NCBI GenBank assembly: GCA_001774505.1
Contig: MFAF01000016.1
Location: 27,836 to 34,692 of the forward strand
Direction of reading: 5' to 3'
Length of the DNA: 6,857 nt
Origin: Candidatus Coatesbacteria bacterium RBG_13_66_14
Lineage (GTDB): Bacteria > RBG-13-66-14
This document shows positions 4,698 through 6,857 of this stretch, one piece after another (position 1 is the stretch's first letter; each line of letters starts with the position of its first letter). The notes under the pieces are model-generated. The model did no database searches. It saw only the letters and a list, made by a program, of their open reading frames with translations, and was not told the origin of the DNA. Position numbers and translations under genes: made by a program.

Positions 4698-4702
4698 GCG
4701 GG
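4687..4702. promoter_or_regulatory. Second palindrome, over the -35 of the Rrf2 promoter
   Basis: CCCGCT (4687-4692) and AGCGGG (4697-4702) are perfect 6-bp arms around GTCA, and the -35 hexamer TTGACA lies across the centre. It has the same arm-N4-arm plan as the palindrome over the start site, but different arm sequences. It could be an operator or chance. Confidence 0.4.
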
Positions 4703-4760
4703 AAGGGGGGAATTTTACCGGGGCGTTAATTCTCTCCGCTCGGGGTCCCTTGCACTCCCG

Positions 4761-4803
4761 AAAAAAACGGTTGCCGGGTCGGCGACGACCGGCTTGTTTT
4801 TTT
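4761..4803 (-). terminator. Terminator of the thioredoxin-reductase/SpoIID/yjbQ operon
   Basis: Read on the minus strand, GCCGGTCG and CGACCCGGC pair with one bulged base around a 4-nt loop. The flanking A7C and GT7 runs can pair outside this, and the T7 run (4761-4767) closes the element. It lies 14 nt after the stop of the 52-residue ORF. The near symmetry means it could also work on the plus strand, though no plus-strand gene reads into it. Confidence 0.75.
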
Positions 4804-4816
4804 GAATAACGGGGAC

Positions 4817-4975
4817 CTACTCCTCGTCGCCGAAGTACCCGTACTCCTCGAAGAGGAGATTCACCTCCTGGAGGAAGTACTTGTAGGTCTTGATGTAGTC
4901 CTCCGGCTTCTCTTCGGGCTTGGAGTGCTTCTCGTAGAAGGCGATGGTCAGCGAGCAGGCGATGTCGAAGGGCAT
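4817..4975 (-). CDS. Unrecognised 52-residue acidic protein
   Basis: I do not recognise this small protein. It is rich in Glu, Lys, Tyr and Phe (EKHSKPEEKPEDY at 15-27, YKYFLQEVNLLFEEYGYF at 31-48) and ends GDEE. Residues about 25-46 could form an amphipathic helix. It has no signal peptide or membrane segment. ATG 4973-4975 is preferred over the GTG at 5012-5014 because GGGAG lies 6 nt upstream; the longer form would add 13 residues with no ribosome-binding site evident. It is the last gene of the operon, 63 nt after yjbQ, and is followed directly by the terminator. Its position and good start signals argue that it is real. A functional tie to YjbQ is possible but unproven. Confidence 0.68.
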   Translation of the reverse strand: MPFDIACSLTIAFYEKHSKPEEKPEDYIKTYKYFLQEVNLLFEEYGYFGDEE

Positions 4976-4981
4976 GGGTTT

Positions 4982-4986
4982 CTCCC
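4982..4986 (-). promoter_or_regulatory. Shine-Dalgarno site of the 52-residue ORF
   Basis: GGGAG on the minus strand, 6 nt before ATG 4975; it supports the short form. Just upstream, GGGCGG and CCGCCC (4995-5000 and 5007-5012) form a 6-bp hairpin in the spacer after yjbQ, which may stabilise or separate the messages. Confidence 0.6.
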
Positions 4987-5038
4987 GTTGGAAGGGGCGG
5001 GTGGTTCCGCCCACCGGTTTTTCGTCAAGACGCCGGCC

Positions 5039-5452
5039 TCAACCGGCGATACAGAAGCTCACCCGGCGCGTCCGGGGACGGTTGTCGAAATCCAGCAGGA
5101 CCGGCTGCTGCCAGGTCCCCAGCCGCGGTTTCCCGCCGACCACGGCGAAGCTCACCGAGGGGCCCGCCAGGCTCGCCCGGACGTGGGCGTAGCCGTTGCC
5201 ATCGCCCCAGCGCGCGTCGTGGGAGTACACCGGGCCCCGGGGGACGAGCCCCTGCAGCACCCGGCTAAAATCCTCCACCAGCCCCGGCTCGTACTCCGCC
5301 GTGGTGACGGCGTAGGTGGAGCCCGTGGCGGCGATGGTGCAGACGCCGTCGCCCGCGCCCGATTCGGAGAGGAAGCGCTCCAGGAGCGGCGTCAAATCAA
5401 TGACGTCGCCCTCGCCCTTTGTCGGGACCTCGTAGGTCTTCTCGAAGAACAT
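5039..5452 (-). CDS. yjbQ: YjbQ/UPF0047 family protein
   Basis: A 137-residue protein matching the YjbQ family along its length. The pattern is GSTYAVTTAEYEPGLVEDF (44-62), LVPRGPVYSHD (69-79), WGDGNGYAHVRASLAGPS (82-99), LGTWQQPVLLDFDNRPRTRR (111-130). The GST form, where many members have an 'SPHTT' motif, is a usual subfamily variant. H78 and H90 are the conserved histidines. Family members show weak thiamine-phosphate synthase activity, but their physiological role is unsettled. ATG 5450-5452 lies 6 nt after the SpoIID stop codon and has only a weak ribosome-binding site (GACGAG), which fits translation coupled to the upstream gene. Cytoplasmic, normal length. The family is well supported; the function is not. 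Confidence 0.92.
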   Translation of the reverse strand: MFFEKTYEVPTKGEGDVIDLTPLLERFLSESGAGDGVCTIAATGSTYAVTTAEYEPGLVEDFSRVLQGLVPRGPVYSHDARWGDGNGYAHVRASLAGPSVSFAVVGGKPRLGTWQQPVLLDFDNRPRTRRVSFCIAG

Positions 5453-5458
5453 GGCTCG

Positions 5459-6676
5459 TCAGCTCGTTGGCCGGGGCTCCATGGGCCACAGGGCGTCCCA
5501 CTGGGCGATTCCGGCGCCGGGGTAGTAGTGGTTGATGATTTCCTTGTAGGTGAAGCCGGCCTCGGCCATCCCCCGGCTCCCCCACTGGCAGAGCCCCACG
5601 CCGTGCCCGTATCCGTGGCCCTCCAGCACTAGCCCGCCCTCGGTGACCCGGGCGATGTCGAAGTAGGTGCTCTTCAGCTCGCCGTAGCCCACCAGGCGGC
5701 GGAACTCGTCGCCCGGCAGCTCCAGCTCGTCCCCCGAGCCCAGGCTGAACACCACGTACCGGACCCGGCCGGTGCGGGCGTTGGTTCGCAGACGCAGTCC
5801 GGTCGGGCTTTCGGTGGTGTAGCCCGCAGCGGCGAGAGCGTGGGCCAGGCGGTCGAAGTCCAGGGTGTATTCCCAGTCGTGGCTGGTGGAGGCGGTGCAC
5901 CAGTCGCACTCGACCCCGGAGAAGAACGGCCGCCGTTCGACGTTGGGCCAGATATCGTCTATGGCCGCGGTGTGGCCCCCGCAGCAGGAGCTGAAGAAAG
6001 TGGTCACGATCCGGCCGCCGTAGGCCAGGACCTCGCCGGCAGTGGCGGCCACCGCGTCATTCGTGCGCGGGTCCTCGGCGAAGTACCCGCCGTAGACCTG
6101 GGACGAGGTGTCGGCGCGCAGGTGGAAAGCAGCGTCGGGGTCGTCGCTCATACGCGCCAGGGCGTAGCTCCGGCTCACCACGGCCTGGCTCTTGAGCGCC
6201 TCGGGCGGCCAGTTCGCGTAGGTCTCCTTGGGCAGGACGCCCCGCAGGTAATCCTCCACCTCTATCCGGTTTATCGCCTGCAGCGTCCCCGTCGTGGTGG
6301 AGCGGACGGTGAGGGAACCGCGGTAGGGCGAGCCCTTGACCGTGACGCGGGGCGGCCCGTCCCCGTCCTCCCGGGGTTTGATCCGCACCCACGTGCAGCG
6401 CAGCCACTCTCCGTTGACGGCCAGCACGCCGTACTCGTTGCGCTTGAACACCAGGTCCCAGCCCGCGGGGACGGTGTAGAGCGGCGTGTCGGAGTCGTCG
6501 CTTATCACCGCCCCCGAGGGGCAGTTCACCACCAGAAGCCCTTCGGTCTCCTGCAAGAGGACCCGGAGCTCGGTGGGCGCGGTTTTGAGCATGCCGCCGT
6601 GCCCCACCTCGCCGTCGGGCTGGCAGGCGATGAAGACCGCACAACAGATAAGGCCTGCTGTGAGGCTGCGTCTCAT
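5459..6676 (-). CDS. SpoIID/LytB domain-containing lipoprotein (predicted peptidoglycan lytic transglycosylase)
   Basis: A 405-residue exported protein. The N-terminus MRRSLTAGLICCAVFIACQP carries a basic start, a hydrophobic core and a FIAC lipobox (C18), so it is probably a lipoprotein. The SpoIID domain runs from about residue 110 to 390: YRGSLTV (118-124), INRIEVEDYLRGVLPKE (135-151, E151 at the catalytic acid position), WPPEALKSQAVVSRSYALA (156-174), SSQVYGGYFAED (191-202), FFSSCCGGHT (227-236, zinc-ligand region), GVECDWC (254-260), and HGYGHGVGLCQWGSRGMAEA (354-373). Such enzymes cut denuded glycan strands. In endospore formers the prototype acts in engulfment, but the domain is widespread in non-sporulating bacteria and nothing here indicates sporulation. 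ATG 6674-6676 has AAGGA 6 nt upstream and overlaps the previous stop codon (ATGA). Extra cysteines (C92-93 region, C257, C260, C363) may form disulfides. Confidence 0.9.
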   Translation of the reverse strand: MRRSLTAGLICCAVFIACQPDGEVGHGGMLKTAPTELRVLLQETEGLLVVNCPSGAVISDDSDTPLYTVPAGWDLVFKRNEYGVLAVNGEWLRCTWVRIKPREDGDGPPRVTVKGSPYRGSLTVRSTTTGTLQAINRIEVEDYLRGVLPKETYANWPPEALKSQAVVSRSYALARMSDDPDAAFHLRADTSSQVYGGYFAEDPRTNDAVAATAGEVLAYGGRIVTTFFSSCCGGHTAAIDDIWPNVERRPFFSGVECDWCTASTSHDWEYTLDFDRLAHALAAAGYTTESPTGLRLRTNARTGRVRYVVFSLGSGDELELPGDEFRRLVGYGELKSTYFDIARVTEGGLVLEGHGYGHGVGLCQWGSRGMAEAGFTYKEIINHYYPGAGIAQWDALWPMEPRPTS

Positions 6677-6857
6677 TCCCCGTCCTTCGAGGGCAGCGCG
6701 CAGTTCTCATCCAGCCAGCAGCGGGAGGATTCCGCCGCGACGGCCCCGTGCCCCACGGCCACCGCCACCTGGCGCAGGGGGGTCTCCGTCACGTCGCCGG
6801 CGGCCAGGATGCGCGGGTGCGAGGTGAACATCCGCTCGTTCACGACCACGTAGCCCC
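6673..6857 (-). CDS. Thioredoxin-disulfide-reductase-like flavoprotein, C-terminal end
   Basis: The last 61 codons of a gene that begins outside the window. The segment GYVVVNERMFTSHPRILAAG, followed by DVTETPLRQVAVAVGHGAVA, matches the end of the FAD domain of thioredoxin reductases (commonly 'GDVTDTPLRQV'), where the GD aspartate contacts FAD. The active-site CxxC lies upstream and cannot be seen, so a related NAD(P)H-dependent flavoprotein is possible. The tail after this (SSRCWLDENCALPSKDGE) is longer than the usual end and contains two cysteines. The TGA overlaps the SpoIID ATG by 4 nt, which makes it the first visible gene of the operon. If it is TrxB, it supplies reducing power for thioredoxin. 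Confidence 0.85.
   Translation of the reverse strand, partial: GYVVVNERMFTSHPRILAAGDVTETPLRQVAVAVGHGAVAAESSRCWLDENCALPSKDGE

Noticed and set aside
5459..6676. Evidence for endospore formation
   Set aside because: A SpoIID domain alone is common in non-sporulating bacteria, and no other sporulation gene is present.
5840..6853. Long plus-strand open frame (337 codons)
   Set aside because: Antisense to the SpoIID-domain gene, whose motifs are unmistakable; the composition is that of a shadow frame.

Overview
This is a GC-rich bacterial window in which every supportable gene lies on the minus strand. Shine-Dalgarno sequences are clear, sigma70-type promoters are clean, and Rho-independent terminators separate the transcription units. 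The gene content (TSUP permease, DUF4388 protein with a degenerate small GTPase, Rrf2 regulator, SpoIID-domain lipoprotein, YjbQ, thioredoxin-reductase end) does not fix a taxon. The mix of conserved domains, unrecognised small genes and short GC-rich hairpin repeats suggests a poorly sampled lineage, possibly an uncultured candidate phylum. That placement is a guess.

Layout, in the direction of transcription from high to low coordinates. (1) 6857-4817: an operon with the 3' end of a thioredoxin-reductase-like flavoprotein, a SpoIID/LytB-domain lipoprotein (ATGA overlap), a YjbQ/UPF0047 protein (6-nt gap) and an unrecognised 52-residue acidic protein. It closes on a hairpin terminator at 4761-4803. 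(2) 4697-4097: an Rrf2-family regulator with three cysteines placed for an Fe-S cluster. It has a near-consensus promoter overlaid by palindromes, and a terminator at 3948-3983. (3) 3906-3404: a strong promoter driving an unrecognised protein. A hairpin repeat lies in its leader, and its C-terminal tail is encoded by another copy of the same repeat. (4) 3404-3270: a compact nest of hairpin repeats, one apparently split by a second hairpin element. (5) 3268-848: a compact four-gene cluster of DUF4388 protein, degenerate MglA-like GTPase, small FxLYD-like protein and YiiX/YebB-like papain-fold hydrolase, ended by a textbook terminator at 790-814. (6) 644-1: an AT-rich promoter region with an 18-bp palindrome, driving a TauE/SafE-type permease cut by the window edge.

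Two parts deserve most attention. One is the DUF4388 cluster: a two-component-like pair (DUF4388 effector plus a GTPase relative that has lost its nucleotide-binding motifs) is coupled to a predicted cysteine hydrolase and has no obvious described counterpart. The other is the hairpin repeat family between 3283 and 4045. Its copies differ by compensatory changes that keep a stem best formed on the plus strand, and they sit directly against start codons and inside a coding end. The Rrf2 and permease promoters each carry a palindrome of two arms around a 4-bp centre at the expected transcription start. This could mean a shared regulator, but it is only an inference.
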